A stretch of 11,720 nucleotides of DNA from an uncultured delta proteobacterium (GCA_903893335.1 CAITLX010000675.1:1-11720); one strand, 5' to 3'. Positions 1-7,447 are shown, counted from the stretch's first letter. The notes: generated from the sequence alone by a model not told the origin. Program-made: numbers and translations.

Positions 1-1330
1 CTACGAGGCGCTCGGCGCCTCGGCCTACCCGGAGCTCACCGAGACGGGCACGTTCGAGACCGAGATGGAGCTGCGGCGCCGGGACGGCTCGCTGCTCTGG
101 GCGAAGTACAACGGGAGACGGATCGACCCGACCGACCCCTCGCGAGGCACGCTCTGGGTCCTCTCCGACCACACCGGCGAGCACCGCGCGATCGCGGAGC
201 TCGCGCGCCTGCGCAAGCACTACGAGACCTTGCTCACCATCTCGCAGGACGGCATCCATGTGCTCGACGAGCAGGGCAACCTCGTCGAGGCCAACGCCGC
301 CTTTCTGCGCATGCTCGGGCAGCCCCCCGAGGCGGTCGGTCGGCTGAACGTGCGCGACTGGGACGCGCAGATCGCGCCGAACGATCTGGAGCCCGCCGTG
401 CGCTCGCTCCTCGACGTGCCCGCGCTCTTCGAGACACGCCACCGCCGCAAGGACGGCACCGTGTTCGACGCCGAGGTGCACGCCGGCCCGGTCGAGCTCG
501 ACGGCCGTCGCTGCCTCCTGGCCGCCTCGCGCGACATCTCCCCGCGCAAGGCGCTCGAGCGCGAGCGCGCTGCGATGACCGAGTCGCTCGCCGAGCGCGT
601 CGCGCAGGCGGTGGCCGAGCTTCGCGCCAAGGATCAGCTGCTCATCACGCAGGGCCGGCAAGCTGCGATGGGCGAGATGCTCGGCAACATCGCCCACCAG
701 TGGCGCCAGCCGCTCAACACGCTCGGCCTCGTGCTGGCCAATCTCCAGGACGCGTCGCGCTGCGGCGAGCTCGACGCGCGCGGCGTGGACGAGGCGGTGG
801 GCGACGCCAACCGTCTCATCCAGAGCATGTCGACCACCATCGACGACTTTCGCGGCTTCTTCCAGCCCACCAAGGAGAGGCGCGCCTTCTCGGCCCTCGC
901 GCAGATCCGCAATGCCGTCGCGCTGATCGACGCGAGCGTCCGTCACGCTGGGATCGGCGTGGAGATCGAGGCAGCGTCGGACGTGACCCTCTTCGGCTTC
1001 GCCAACGAGTACGCGCAGATCATCCTCAACCTCCTCTCCAATGCCCGGCAGGCCATCGAGGGGCAGCAGGTCGCGCAGGGGCGCATCGTCGTGCGCGTCG
1101 AGCAGCGCGACGGCGCGGGCTGCGTCACGGTGCGCGACAACGGCGGCGGCATCCGACCGGACGTGCTCGACCGGATCTTCGAGCCCTACTTCTCGACCAA
1201 GGAGGGGGGCACGGGCATCGGCCTCTACATGTCGCGCCAGATCGCCGAGCAGAGCCTCGGCGGGCGGCTCGAGGCGCGCAACGTCGAGGGGGGAGCGGAG
1301 CTCACGCTGATCACGCCGCTGGCCGGCTAG
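1..1330 (+). CDS. PAS-domain sensor histidine kinase, HQWRQP type (5' end outside window)
   Basis: C-terminal ~442 residues of a sensor kinase; the frame is open from base 2, so the true start lies upstream. It would autophosphorylate on His and pass the phosphate to a response regulator not seen nearby. Seen in order: the end of one PAS/PAC module (to about base 190, with RRRDGSLLWAKYNG); a second PAS domain (about 215-545: DGIHVLDEQGNLVEANAAF, then RRKDGTVFDAEVHAGPV); a short coiled linker; an H-box NIAHQWRQPLNTLG with the phospho-acceptor His at 695-697; an N-box ending NLLSNARQAI (about 1003-1055); a G1 box DNGGGI (about 1138-1155); and a G2 box GGTGIGLYMS (about 1207-1236). No transmembrane segment occurs in the visible part. 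The IAHQWRQPL variant is a known HisKA subgroup, often paired with PAS domains. The following gene is unrelated and 119 bases away. The kinase assignment is very sure; its signal and partner are unknown. Confidence 0.95.
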   Translation, partial: YEALGASAYPELTETGTFETEMELRRRDGSLLWAKYNGRRIDPTDPSRGTLWVLSDHTGEHRAIAELARLRKHYETLLTISQDGIHVLDEQGNLVEANAAFLRMLGQPPEAVGRLNVRDWDAQIAPNDLEPAVRSLLDVPALFETRHRRKDGTVFDAEVHAGPVELDGRRCLLAASRDISPRKALERERAAMTESLAERVAQAVAELRAKDQLLITQGRQAAMGEMLGNIAHQWRQPLNTLGLVLANLQDASRCGELDARGVDEAVGDANRLIQSMSTTIDDFRGFFQPTKERRAFSALAQIRNAVALIDASVRHAGIGVEIEAASDVTLFGFANEYAQIILNLLSNARQAIEGQQVAQGRIVVRVEQRDGAGCVTVRDNGGGIRPDVLDRIFEPYFSTKEGGTGIGLYMSRQIAEQSLGGRLEARNVEGGAELTLITPLAG

Positions 1331-1449
1331 CCGCCGGTCGCCCCGGCACCCCGCGGTGGAGCCACGTCGGCCTCGCCCTCGTACTCCTTTCGCCCCACAC
1401 TCCCGGCATCGGGGCGGCCCTCGCCCCCATTCGTGCCAGGGTTGGCGCC

Positions 1450-2283
1450 ATGCATCACGCCCCGACCTCCTCGCGCGCGACCCACCTCCCGACCGCCGGC
1501 GCACGCGCTCGGCGTGCCCTCGGCAGCGCGCTCGCCATCGCGGCTGCGGGCCTGCTCTCGCCCGGCCTCGCGCACGCGCACTTCGTGCTGCAAGAGCCCG
1601 CGTCGTCGATGTCGCAGGACTTCCTCGGCAGCCCGCAGAAGCTCGGCCCCTGCGGCGACGAGGCCGGCGGCACGCCGACCGGGACGGTCACGACCTTCCA
1701 GCAGGGCCAGACCATCACCGTCACCATCGACGAGACGATCTTCCACCCGGGCCATTACCGCATCTCGCTCGCGGTCAACGACCGCAGCGAGCTCCCCGAG
1801 GAGCCGATCGTCACGCCGGGCTCCAGCCCCTGCGGCAGCGCGCCCATCCAGGACCCGCCCGTCTTCCCGGTGCTGGCCGACGGGGTGTTCGCGCACACGG
1901 CGCCCTTCTCGGGCCCGCAGACGGTGCAGATCACGCTGCCGCCCGACGTGACCTGCACGCATTGCACGCTGCAAGTGCTCGAGTTCATGGCGCAGCACCC
2001 GCTCAACAATCCGGGCGGCTGCTACTACCACCACTGCGCCGACCTCGCGATCGAGGGCGCGACGGCCGCCGACGCGGGCGCCGAGACCTCGACGGAGCCC
2101 GACGCCTCGGACACCGCCGACGGCGCGGTCGACGATCCGGACGCCGCAGCTCCCACCTCGGCATCGGGCGCGGGCTCGAGCGGAGGCTGCGCCGTCTCGC
2201 GCCGCCCCGCGTCGCCTGGCGCGGCGTTCGGCGGGCTCCTCGCGCTCGCCGCGCTCGCCCTGCGCCGCCGCGCGCGGCGCTGA
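1450..2283 (+). CDS. Secreted LPMO-like copper protein with MYXO-CTERM anchor (SCE4755-like)
   Basis: 277 residues. A Sec signal peptide (arginines before hydrophobic ALAIAAAGLL) ends SPGLAHA|HFVLQEP, a clean Ala-x-Ala site that would leave His44 as the mature N-terminus. An N-terminal His is the hallmark of the copper 'histidine brace' of lytic polysaccharide monooxygenases. Candidates for the second ligand are His99 or His102 in FHPGHYRI; the CYYHHCADLAIE segment (191-202) resembles the end of other LPMO-like folds. Six Cys (68, 128, 169, 172, 191, 196) could form disulfides. Residues 203-245 are an Ala/Asp/Ser/Thr-rich linker. Residues 246-277 are MYXO-CTERM: GGC (Cys247), a hydrophobic helix, then RRRARR, expected to be processed and held at the cell surface. 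It resembles the family NCBI calls SCE4755 polysaccharide monooxygenase-like, recalled rather than searched. ATG chosen because it precedes the signal peptide and has AGG ten bases upstream. Substrate and activity are unproven. Confidence 0.85.
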   Translation: MHHAPTSSRATHLPTAGARARRALGSALAIAAAGLLSPGLAHAHFVLQEPASSMSQDFLGSPQKLGPCGDEAGGTPTGTVTTFQQGQTITVTIDETIFHPGHYRISLAVNDRSELPEEPIVTPGSSPCGSAPIQDPPVFPVLADGVFAHTAPFSGPQTVQITLPPDVTCTHCTLQVLEFMAQHPLNNPGGCYYHHCADLAIEGATAADAGAETSTEPDASDTADGAVDDPDAAAPTSASGAGSSGGCAVSRRPASPGAAFGGLLALAALALRRRARR

Positions 2284-2305
2284 TCGCCTCTCGCGCAGCC
2301 GAGGC

Positions 2306-2335
2306 CGGCCCGCGCCTTCCCCCCGCGCCGGGCCG
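2306..2335 (+). terminator. GC-rich hairpin after the MYXO-CTERM gene
   Basis: CGGCCCG (2306-2312) pairs with CGGGCCG (2329-2335), and the stem continues CGC/GCG past a one-base bulge, leaving a C-rich loop at 2316-2324. It starts 22 bases after the stop codon of the secreted protein. There is no T-tract, so it is only terminator-like; it would separate this gene from the hybrid kinase. Confidence 0.35.
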
Positions 2336-2397
2336 AAGCGTGGTAGCGCTCGATCGCGCGGTCGTCGCCGCGCGCTCGCCGGGCGAAAGGGGGGGAC

Positions 2398-4404
2398 GTG
2401 CCGCAGGACGACTCGGACACGAGCATCGGTGCGCTCGCCAGCGCGCTCGAGCGCGCCCACGCCCAGATCGCCGAGCTCACGCGCAGCGTCGGGACGTACC
2501 GCAGCCTCGTCGAGAACGTGCGCGATCTCGTCTGGCGCACCGACGCGAATGGCCGGGTGCTCTACGTCAACGCCCACGTCGAGGAGTTCCTCGGCTACAC
2601 CCCGGCTGAGGCGCTCGGCGTCGCGGTCGACGTCTACTTCGCCGCCGACTGCGCGCTGCGCGTCCGGCAGGGGCTCCTCGCGAGCGTGTTCGCCACGCCA
2701 CCCGCGCCCTGGTTCGACACCGAGATCGAGTACCGCCACAAGGACGGCAGGCAGGTGCTGGCCGAGGCGCGCATCTCGGCCGAACGCGACGGCGCCGGGC
2801 ACGTCGTGGCGCTCCACGGCGTGTCGCGCGACGTGAGCGCGCACAGGCGCGTCGAGCAGGCGCTGCGGCACCGCGAGTTCTTCCTCGAGGAGTCGCAGCG
2901 CGCAGCCGCCATCGGCTCGTACAGGACCGATTTCGTCGCGGGGGTGTGGGAGTCGTCCGACGTCCTCGACCAGATCTTCGGCATCGACGCCGGCTACGCC
3001 CGCACGGTCGCTGGCTGGCTCGACATCGTCCACCCCGACGACCGCGCGGCCATGGGCGCGTACCTGCAGACCGAGGTCATCGAGAAGCGCAGGCCCTTCG
3101 ACCACGAGTACCGCATCGTGCGCAAGACCGACCTCGCGTCGCGCTGGGTCCACGGCCGCGGCAAGGTCGCCTTCGATGACCGAGGCAAGGTCGTCGCCAT
3201 GGTGGGAACGATCCAGGACGTCACCGAGCGCAGACTGGCGGGAGAGGAGAGGGCGCGGCTCGAGGCCCAGCTCCAGCAATCGCAGAAGATGGACTCGGTC
3301 GGCCGCCTCGCGGGGGGCGTCGCGCACGACTTCAACAACATGCTCGCCGTCATTCTCGGCCACACCGAGCTGGCCATCGAGCAGCTGGACACGGCGCATC
3401 CGCTGCGCGCCGACCTCGAGGAGATCCGCAGCGCCGCGCAGCGGTCGGCCGAGCTCACCCGCCAGCTGCTCGCCTTCGCCCGCAAGCAGACGATCGCGCC
3501 TGCCGTCATCGACCTCAATGAGGCCCTCGGCGGAATGGTGAAGATGCTCCACCGCCTCATCGGCGAGGACATCCGGCTGGTGTGGAGGCCCACCGCCGGG
3601 CTGTGGCCCGTCAAGGTGGACCGCTCGCAGCTCGATCAGGTGCTCGCCAACCTGTGCGTCAACGCGCGCGACGCCATCGCCGGCGTGGGCAACCTCACGA
3701 TCGAGACGGCCAACACCACCATCGGCGAGGAGGCGGGGCTCGCGCCCGGGGCCTACGTCCGAATCTCGGTCACCGACGACGGGAGCGGGATGGACGACGA
3801 GACGATGTCGCACCTCTTCGAGCCCTTCTTCACGTCGAAGGCGGTCGGCAAGGGCACCGGCCTGGGTCTGGCGACCGTCTACGGCATCGTCCGGCAGAAC
3901 GACGGCTTCATCGACGTCACCAGCACGCCGGGCCAGGGCACGACCTTCACCCTTCACCTCCCGCGCCACCTGGGCGCCGACGAACCGGCGCCGTCGCCCG
4001 ACGGTCGGCCGCCGGCCAAGCGCGGCCGCGAGACCATCCTCGTGGTCGAGGACGAGGCGGCCATCCTGCGCTTGACCAAGCGGATGCTCGAGGGGCTCGG
4101 TTACACCGTGCTCGCCGCGAACACGCCGGGCGAGTCGCTGCGCCTGGCGCGCGAGCACGCCCACCCGATTGACCTGCTCGTGACCGACGTCGTCATGCCC
4201 GAGATGAACGGCCGCGACCTCGCGCGGGCCCTGACGTCGCTGCACCCGGGCCTCGGCAGCCTGTTCATGTCGGGCTACACCGCCAATGTCATCGAGCAGC
4301 ACGGCGTGCTCGCCGCCGGCGTGCATTTCGTGCAGAAGCCGTTCTCCAAGCAGGAGCTCGCGGCCCGGGTTCGCGAGGCCCTCGACGCCCGCGCGTCCGT
4401 CTAG
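2398..4404 (+). CDS. Hybrid sensor histidine kinase, PAS-PAS-HisKA-HATPase-REC
   Basis: 668 residues, GTG start preceded by a run of seven G (2389-2395) that can serve as ribosome binding site. Order: N-terminal helix (about 8-32); PAS1 (33-150, ENVRDLVWRTDANGRVLYVN); PAS2 of the PAS_3 kind (about 160-282, with IVHPDDRAAM and GTIQDVTERR); HisKA with GGVAHDFNNML, phospho-acceptor His310; HATPase with N-box NLCVNARDAI (418-427), G1 DDGSG (460-464) and G2 GKGTGLGL (484-491); and a C-terminal receiver (about 545-665). The receiver has acidic residues Glu551-Asp552, phospho-acceptor Asp597 in TDVVMPEMNG, Ser625 and Lys647, so every key residue is present. There is no membrane segment; the protein should be cytoplasmic. 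AHDFNN kinases with a fused receiver usually phosphorylate their own receiver or feed a phosphorelay; no HPt or output protein is visible here. Probably a single-gene unit. Confidence 0.96.
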   Translation: MPQDDSDTSIGALASALERAHAQIAELTRSVGTYRSLVENVRDLVWRTDANGRVLYVNAHVEEFLGYTPAEALGVAVDVYFAADCALRVRQGLLASVFATPPAPWFDTEIEYRHKDGRQVLAEARISAERDGAGHVVALHGVSRDVSAHRRVEQALRHREFFLEESQRAAAIGSYRTDFVAGVWESSDVLDQIFGIDAGYARTVAGWLDIVHPDDRAAMGAYLQTEVIEKRRPFDHEYRIVRKTDLASRWVHGRGKVAFDDRGKVVAMVGTIQDVTERRLAGEERARLEAQLQQSQKMDSVGRLAGGVAHDFNNMLAVILGHTELAIEQLDTAHPLRADLEEIRSAAQRSAELTRQLLAFARKQTIAPAVIDLNEALGGMVKMLHRLIGEDIRLVWRPTAGLWPVKVDRSQLDQVLANLCVNARDAIAGVGNLTIETANTTIGEEAGLAPGAYVRISVTDDGSGMDDETMSHLFEPFFTSKAVGKGTGLGLATVYGIVRQNDGFIDVTSTPGQGTTFTLHLPRHLGADEPAPSPDGRPPAKRGRETILVVEDEAAILRLTKRMLEGLGYTVLAANTPGESLRLAREHAHPIDLLVTDVVMPEMNGRDLARALTSLHPGLGSLFMSGYTANVIEQHGVLAAGVHFVQKPFSKQELAARVREALDARASV

Positions 4405-4593
4405 TGCCGGAAGGTGCCAGGCCGCCTCGACGGGCCTGCCGCGCGCGCTCTCCGCTACCTCGCAATCCATCCGCGCATTGACCCGCCCGAGGCGACCGCG
4501 CGCATCCCCTTCGGCGCAGGCGACGGCCAGGTCAGCACCGGCGTGCGCTGCGCCGCAGACGCGACGGCCGCGACCGCGCCCGCCAGGTAGGCG
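4405..4593. other. Convergent intergenic stretch between hybrid kinase and PP2C gene
   Basis: 189 bases separate two tail-to-tail genes. It holds a weak 6-bp inverted repeat, CAGGCC (4418-4423) with GGCCTG (4433-4438), and no strong terminator. One small plus-strand frame runs from GTG at 4414 to TAG at 4588-4590 (58 codons) with mostly G/C third positions, but it lacks a spaced ribosome binding site and I recognise nothing in it, so I do not call it a gene. Confidence 0.4.
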
Positions 4594-5724
4594 TCAGCTC
4601 AGCAGCCGCCAGGCCAGCAGCGCGACGAGCGCGACGACGGCCACCAGCGCGAGGGCGAGCCACGGCGGGCCCGCGACCGGCTGCGCCTGTGGAGCGGCCA
4701 GCGGCGCGCTCGCGGGCTCGGCAGGCGGAGGCGAGCCCGACGCGGTTTTCGCCGCTGCCGGAGGTGAGCCCGACGAGGGGTTCGCGATCGCCGGAGGTGA
4801 ACCCGACGACGACGTCGCTGCTTCCGGAGGCGAGCCCGAGGGGGGCGGCGGGGTGCGCGGCGGCAGCTTCGCGCCGGCGTACTCTTGCAGGATCTCGATC
4901 GTCTGCCTCGACGGCTCGGCCTCTTCGGGCGCCGGGAGGCCGTCGCCGCCGACCAGCGCGACGACCGCCGTGAGGTTGTCGTGACCCCCGCGCTCGTTGG
5001 CCAGCGCGATCATGCGCTCACAGACGGTGGCCGGCGCGTCGTCGCCGAGCATCGCCGCAAGCTCGACGTCGGTGACGAGGTTCGAGAGCCCGTCGCTGCA
5101 AAGCAGGAGCCGGTCGCCCGCGTGCAGCCGGATGCGCCCGATGGAGACCTGCACGTCCTGCTCGCGCCCCATCGCCTGGAGAATGACGTTCTTCTGCGGA
5201 GAGTCCTTCGCCTGCTCGGGCGTGAGCACGCCGGCGTCGATGAGCACCTGCACGAAGCTCTGGTCCTTGGTGATCTGCCGCAGCCGCCCCGAGCGCAGCA
5301 GGTAGCCGCGCGAGTCGCCGACCTCGGCGACGTAGGCGTCGGTGCCGTACACGAGCACGGCGGTGAGCGTCGCTCCCATGCCTCGCCGCTCGGTGGCGCG
5401 CGCCGCGGCGTGCACGTCGGCGTTGGCCCGGCGCACCGCGCCGTCGATGAGTCGCTGCAACGAGGAGTGGTCGGCCGCCGGATCGGAGAGCGACTTGCGC
5501 AGCGACTCGACCACGAGCGCGCTCGCCACGTCGCCCGCGGCGTGGCCCCCCATGCCGTCGGAGACGACCGCGAGCACGCCGCGGTCGCGCACGTCGACGT
5601 CGACCGCCGAGGGGGCGAGGCTCGCGCCTGTGTCGAGATCGCTGACGAGGAAGGCGTCCTCGTTGTTGGTCCGCACGCGCCCCACGTCGGAGCGCGCATA
5701 CACGGTCAGCCGAACGTTGCCCAC
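4594..5724 (-). CDS. PP2C-family Ser/Thr protein phosphatase with C-terminal membrane anchor
   Basis: 376 residues from GTG at 5724, chosen because GGGAG lies 7 bases upstream and the conserved domain starts at once; an open frame reaches 5934 but reads as Arg/Pro-rich noise overlapping the next gene. The bacterial PP2C domain (about 5-260) carries all metal-binding and catalytic motifs: SDVGRVRTNNED (Asp13, Glu22-Asp23), VVSDGMGGHAAGD (Asp56), GMGATLTAV (115-123), VGDSRGY (Asp137), LLLCSDGLSN (Asp211) and GGHDNLT (Asp249). It should remove phosphate from Ser/Thr of proteins phosphorylated by Hanks-type kinases, using Mn/Mg. A Pro/Ser-rich linker (about 290-350) contains SGSPP four times at an 11-residue period, and the protein ends in a single hydrophobic helix (about 355-376), so the enzyme is tail-anchored with its catalytic domain inside the cell. 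No Ser/Thr kinase gene is in view. Possibly the last gene of a unit with the DsbA-like gene, 94 bases upstream. Confidence 0.95.
   Translation of the reverse strand: MGNVRLTVYARSDVGRVRTNNEDAFLVSDLDTGASLAPSAVDVDVRDRGVLAVVSDGMGGHAAGDVASALVVESLRKSLSDPAADHSSLQRLIDGAVRRANADVHAAARATERRGMGATLTAVLVYGTDAYVAEVGDSRGYLLRSGRLRQITKDQSFVQVLIDAGVLTPEQAKDSPQKNVILQAMGREQDVQVSIGRIRLHAGDRLLLCSDGLSNLVTDVELAAMLGDDAPATVCERMIALANERGGHDNLTAVVALVGGDGLPAPEEAEPSRQTIEILQEYAGAKLPPRTPPPPSGSPPEAATSSSGSPPAIANPSSGSPPAAAKTASGSPPPAEPASAPLAAPQAQPVAGPPWLALALVAVVALVALLAWRLLS
4727..4858 (-). repeat. 33-bp tandem repeat inside the PP2C gene linker
   Basis: Units begin at 4727, 4760, 4793 and 4826, each opening with GGAGGYGARCCCGA as read on the plus strand, exactly 33 bases apart. 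The first ~14 bases are nearly identical and the rest diverge; the fourth unit is the least similar. In the protein this gives four SGSPP motifs spaced by 11 residues. It keeps the frame, so copy number can change the linker length without breaking the gene. Confidence 0.8.
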
Positions 5725-5729
5725 GCTGT

Positions 5730-5736
5730 CTCTCCC
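5730..5736 (-). promoter_or_regulatory. Ribosome binding site fixing the PP2C start
   Basis: On the minus strand GGGAGAG precedes the GTG at 5724, with 7 bases between GGGAG and the start. This supports the short form of the protein over longer readings of the same frame. Confidence 0.6.
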
Positions 5737-5818
5737 GGTTCGGTGCAGCTTGCGCGCAAGCTTCTCCCGGCGAGCCGCGCGGGTCCAGCGCGTTCGGGCT
5801 CCCCTCGGGCGCCCTCGC

Positions 5819-6526
5819 TCAGCAGCAACCGTCGGAGCCGCAGCTGGCCCCCTCGGCGTGCTCGGCGGGCGCCGGGGGCGCGGCGGCCCACGCCTGCGCG
5901 AGCGCGCCGAGCAGCACCTCGGGCGTCTGGGCACCCGAGACGCCCAGCTGGCGCGCGAAGACGAAGAAGGGCACCCCGCGGATGCCGTGCGCCGCAGCCT
6001 CGGCCTCGTCGGCGCGCACCTCGCGCGCCCCCTCGTCGGAGGCGAGCACGCGCTCGACGTCGGCCGACGCGAGGCCCGCCTCGCCGGCGAGGCGCGCGAG
6101 CGCGGACCGCTCGCCGATCGCCTCCCCCTCGGAGAAGTAGGCGCGAAACAGGCGCTCCTTCAGCGTGGCCTGCACGCCGCACGCGTGCGCGAGGTGCAGG
6201 AGCCGATGCGCGTCGAACGTGTTGCCCGGCCGGATGCGGTCGAAGCGCATGTCGAGCCCGTCGGCGGCGGCCGTGCTCGTCATCTGCTCGAGCATGCCCT
6301 GCGCCTTCGCGTCCGACATGCCGTATTTGCGCGCCAGCCGCGCGGCGTACGAGACGCTCGGGTCCTGCACCGCAGGCGCCGACGGGTCGAGCTCGAAGGC
6401 GCGGAAGCGCAAGACCACCTGTTCGCGGTGCTCGAAGCGAGCGAGCGCGCCCTCGAGCCGGCGCTTGCCCACCCAGCACCAGGGGCAGGCGATGTCGGAC
6501 CAGACGTCGAGGGTCAGTTGGCGCAT
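5819..6526 (-). CDS. DsbA-family (FrnE-like) thiol oxidoreductase with C-terminal Cys cluster
   Basis: 235 residues from ATG at 6526. Starts straight into a thioredoxin fold, LTLDVWSDIACPWCWVGKR, with active-site Cys14-Pro-Trp-Cys17; a helical insertion (about 55-150, including RIRPGNTFDAHRLLHLA) is typical of the FrnE/2-hydroxychromene-2-carboxylate isomerase-like DsbA group; GIRGVPFFVF supplies the cis-Pro loop (Pro186). No signal peptide, so it acts in the cytoplasm, presumably on thiol/disulfide exchange or as an isomerase-like enzyme. The chromene isomerases lack CPWC, so an oxidoreductase is the better call. The tail reads SCGSDGCC: Cys229-x4-Cys234-Cys235 after a Pro/Ala-rich linker, a possible second redox or metal site. 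It follows the dehydrogenase gene by 58 bases on the same strand and could share its transcript. Length is normal for the family. Confidence 0.93.
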   Translation of the reverse strand: MRQLTLDVWSDIACPWCWVGKRRLEGALARFEHREQVVLRFRAFELDPSAPAVQDPSVSYAARLARKYGMSDAKAQGMLEQMTSTAAADGLDMRFDRIRPGNTFDAHRLLHLAHACGVQATLKERLFRAYFSEGEAIGERSALARLAGEAGLASADVERVLASDEGAREVRADEAEAAAHGIRGVPFFVFARQLGVSGAQTPEVLLGALAQAWAAAPPAPAEHAEGASCGSDGCC

Positions 6527-6584
6527 CGCGCGAGCCTAGCGCGCCGGTCGGCCTCGCCCAAGGTCGCGCCCGCGGCGGACCCCG

Positions 6585-7247
6585 TCACCAGGGCAGGCGC
6601 TCGCCGTTCGCGTGCACGAACTGCCCCGACGACGCGAGCGTGAGCGCGTCGATGCGCTCGACGATCTCGGCGGCGGCCTCGAGCGGGTCCACGTTCCCGT
6701 TGCCCCCCGTCATCTCCGTGCGCACGAAGCCGGGGTGCACGAGCGCGACCGCGACGCCGCGACCTCGCAGATCGATGGCGAGCGACGCGCCGGCCATGTT
6801 GAGCGCCGCCTTCGACATCCGGTACGCGTAGTAGCCGCCGGACGAGTTGTCGGCGATCGACCCCATGCGGCTCGTCAGGAACGCGAGCTTCGAGCCCTTG
6901 CCCAGGTGCGCGACGAGCGCCCTCGCGACGCGCAGCGGGCCGATCGCGTTGACCTCCAGCTGCTCGCGCACCCGGTCGAGGTCGAGGTGCTCGAGGTCGT
7001 CGCCGCGCAGGATGCCCGACACGACGACGGCGACGTCGAGGACGCGATCGCCCAGCGCCGCGCGCAGCGCGGCGACGCCTGCATCGGTGGTGACCTCGAC
7101 GCCGCGCACGACCTCGACCGCGAGCGAATCGAGCTCGCCGCTCGACGCGCGGCACGTCGCGATCACCTCGTCGCCGCGCGCGGCGTAGCGCCTCGCGAGC
7201 TCGAGCCCGATCCCACGATTCGCACCCACCACGAGCGTCTTCGACAT
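6585..7247 (-). CDS. Short-chain dehydrogenase/reductase (sniffer / C-factor-like group)
   Basis: 220 residues. ATG at 7247 chosen because MSKTLVVGANRGIGLELARR opens the Rossmann fold directly; the frame extends to 7340 but that part is Pro/Arg/Gly-rich and non-conserved. Motifs: GANRGIG (8-14) for the nucleotide; VSGIL (76-80) in place of the usual NNAG; Asn100 in NAIGP; SRMGSI with catalytic Ser130; Tyr142-x3-Lys146 in YRMSK; and HPGFVRTEM (171-179) after the active site. An intact catalytic tetrad argues for an active NAD(P)(H)-dependent oxidoreductase; the substrate is unknown. The SRMGSI...GGYYAYRMSK pattern matches the carbonyl-reductase 'sniffer-like' branch that also includes C-factor (CsgA)-type proteins. 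The short length is usual for this branch. Probably the first gene of a minus-strand unit; its start lies 200 bases from that of the divergent cNMP/DUF1003 gene. Confidence 0.92.
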   Translation of the reverse strand: MSKTLVVGANRGIGLELARRYAARGDEVIATCRASSGELDSLAVEVVRGVEVTTDAGVAALRAALGDRVLDVAVVVSGILRGDDLEHLDLDRVREQLEVNAIGPLRVARALVAHLGKGSKLAFLTSRMGSIADNSSGGYYAYRMSKAALNMAGASLAIDLRGRGVAVALVHPGFVRTEMTGGNGNVDPLEAAAEIVERIDALTLASSGQFVHANGERLPW

Positions 7248-7447
7248 GGCGGCGACGCTAGCGCCTCGAGGTGTGCGCGGCCACCGCGCCGGACCGCTCT
7301 GGCGGGGCACCCCGCCCTTCGGCGGGCCGCCGCGCCCCACCCGCGTGTACCTGGCAGCCGAGCGCGCTTCTTGGGTTACGCTTCGCGCGGCCGGGTCCCC
7401 TTCTGCCCCTGCGCCCGCAACCGCTCGCCCGAGGCTTCATCAGCAGC
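7248..7447. promoter_or_regulatory. Divergent intergenic region between dehydrogenase and cNMP/DUF1003 genes
   Basis: 200 bases between two genes that point away from each other, so promoters for both should lie here. I find no convincing -35/-10 pair or sigma-54 site; the least GC-rich patch is around 7366-7382 (CTTCTTGGGTTACGCTTC). The region also contains the three-arm inverted repeat described separately. Confidence 0.4.
7301..7326. repeat. Three-arm inverted repeat with two mutually exclusive hairpins
   Basis: GGCGGG (7301-7306), CCCGCC (7311-7316) and GGCGGG (7321-7326) are each separated by four bases (GCAC and CTTC). The middle arm pairs perfectly with either neighbour, so only one of two 6-bp hairpins can form at a time. 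The layout is like a small switch but may be chance in DNA this GC-rich. Confidence 0.5.

Noticed and set aside
1333..1347. GCCGG/CCGGC hairpin just after the first kinase gene
   Set aside because: Only five base pairs with a five-base loop and no T-tract; too weak to call a terminator in DNA this GC-rich.
1327..4470. 1047-codon open frame on the minus strand opposite the secreted protein and hybrid kinase
   Set aside because: It is antisense to two genes with clear domains, its translation is Arg/Val/Glu/Gly-rich without any recognisable motif, and long antisense frames are expected where third positions are nearly all G/C.
4414..4590. Possible 58-codon plus-strand small gene in the convergent gap
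   Set aside because: Third positions are mostly G/C, but there is no well-spaced ribosome binding site or recognisable motif, and it sits 10 bases after the hybrid kinase stop. Conservation in relatives would revive it.
4727..4858. Regular 33-base repeat considered as a CRISPR array
   Set aside because: Units are contiguous without spacers, keep the reading frame and encode a Pro/Ser linker; there are no cas genes nearby.
5725..5934. N-terminal extension of the PP2C frame
   Set aside because: The added 70 residues are Arg/Pro-rich, overlap the end of the DsbA-like gene, and a well-spaced GGGAG precedes the GTG at 5724.
4885..6831. 648-codon plus-strand frame across the PP2C, DsbA-like and dehydrogenase genes
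   Set aside because: It lies opposite three genes with complete catalytic motifs and has a low-complexity Arg/Ala/Pro-rich translation; a shadow of GC-biased codons.
7352..7367. TGGCA resembling a sigma-54 -24 element upstream of the cNMP/DUF1003 gene
   Set aside because: The -12 GC is not at the required spacing (CG is found instead of GC), so it does not fit a sigma-54 promoter.
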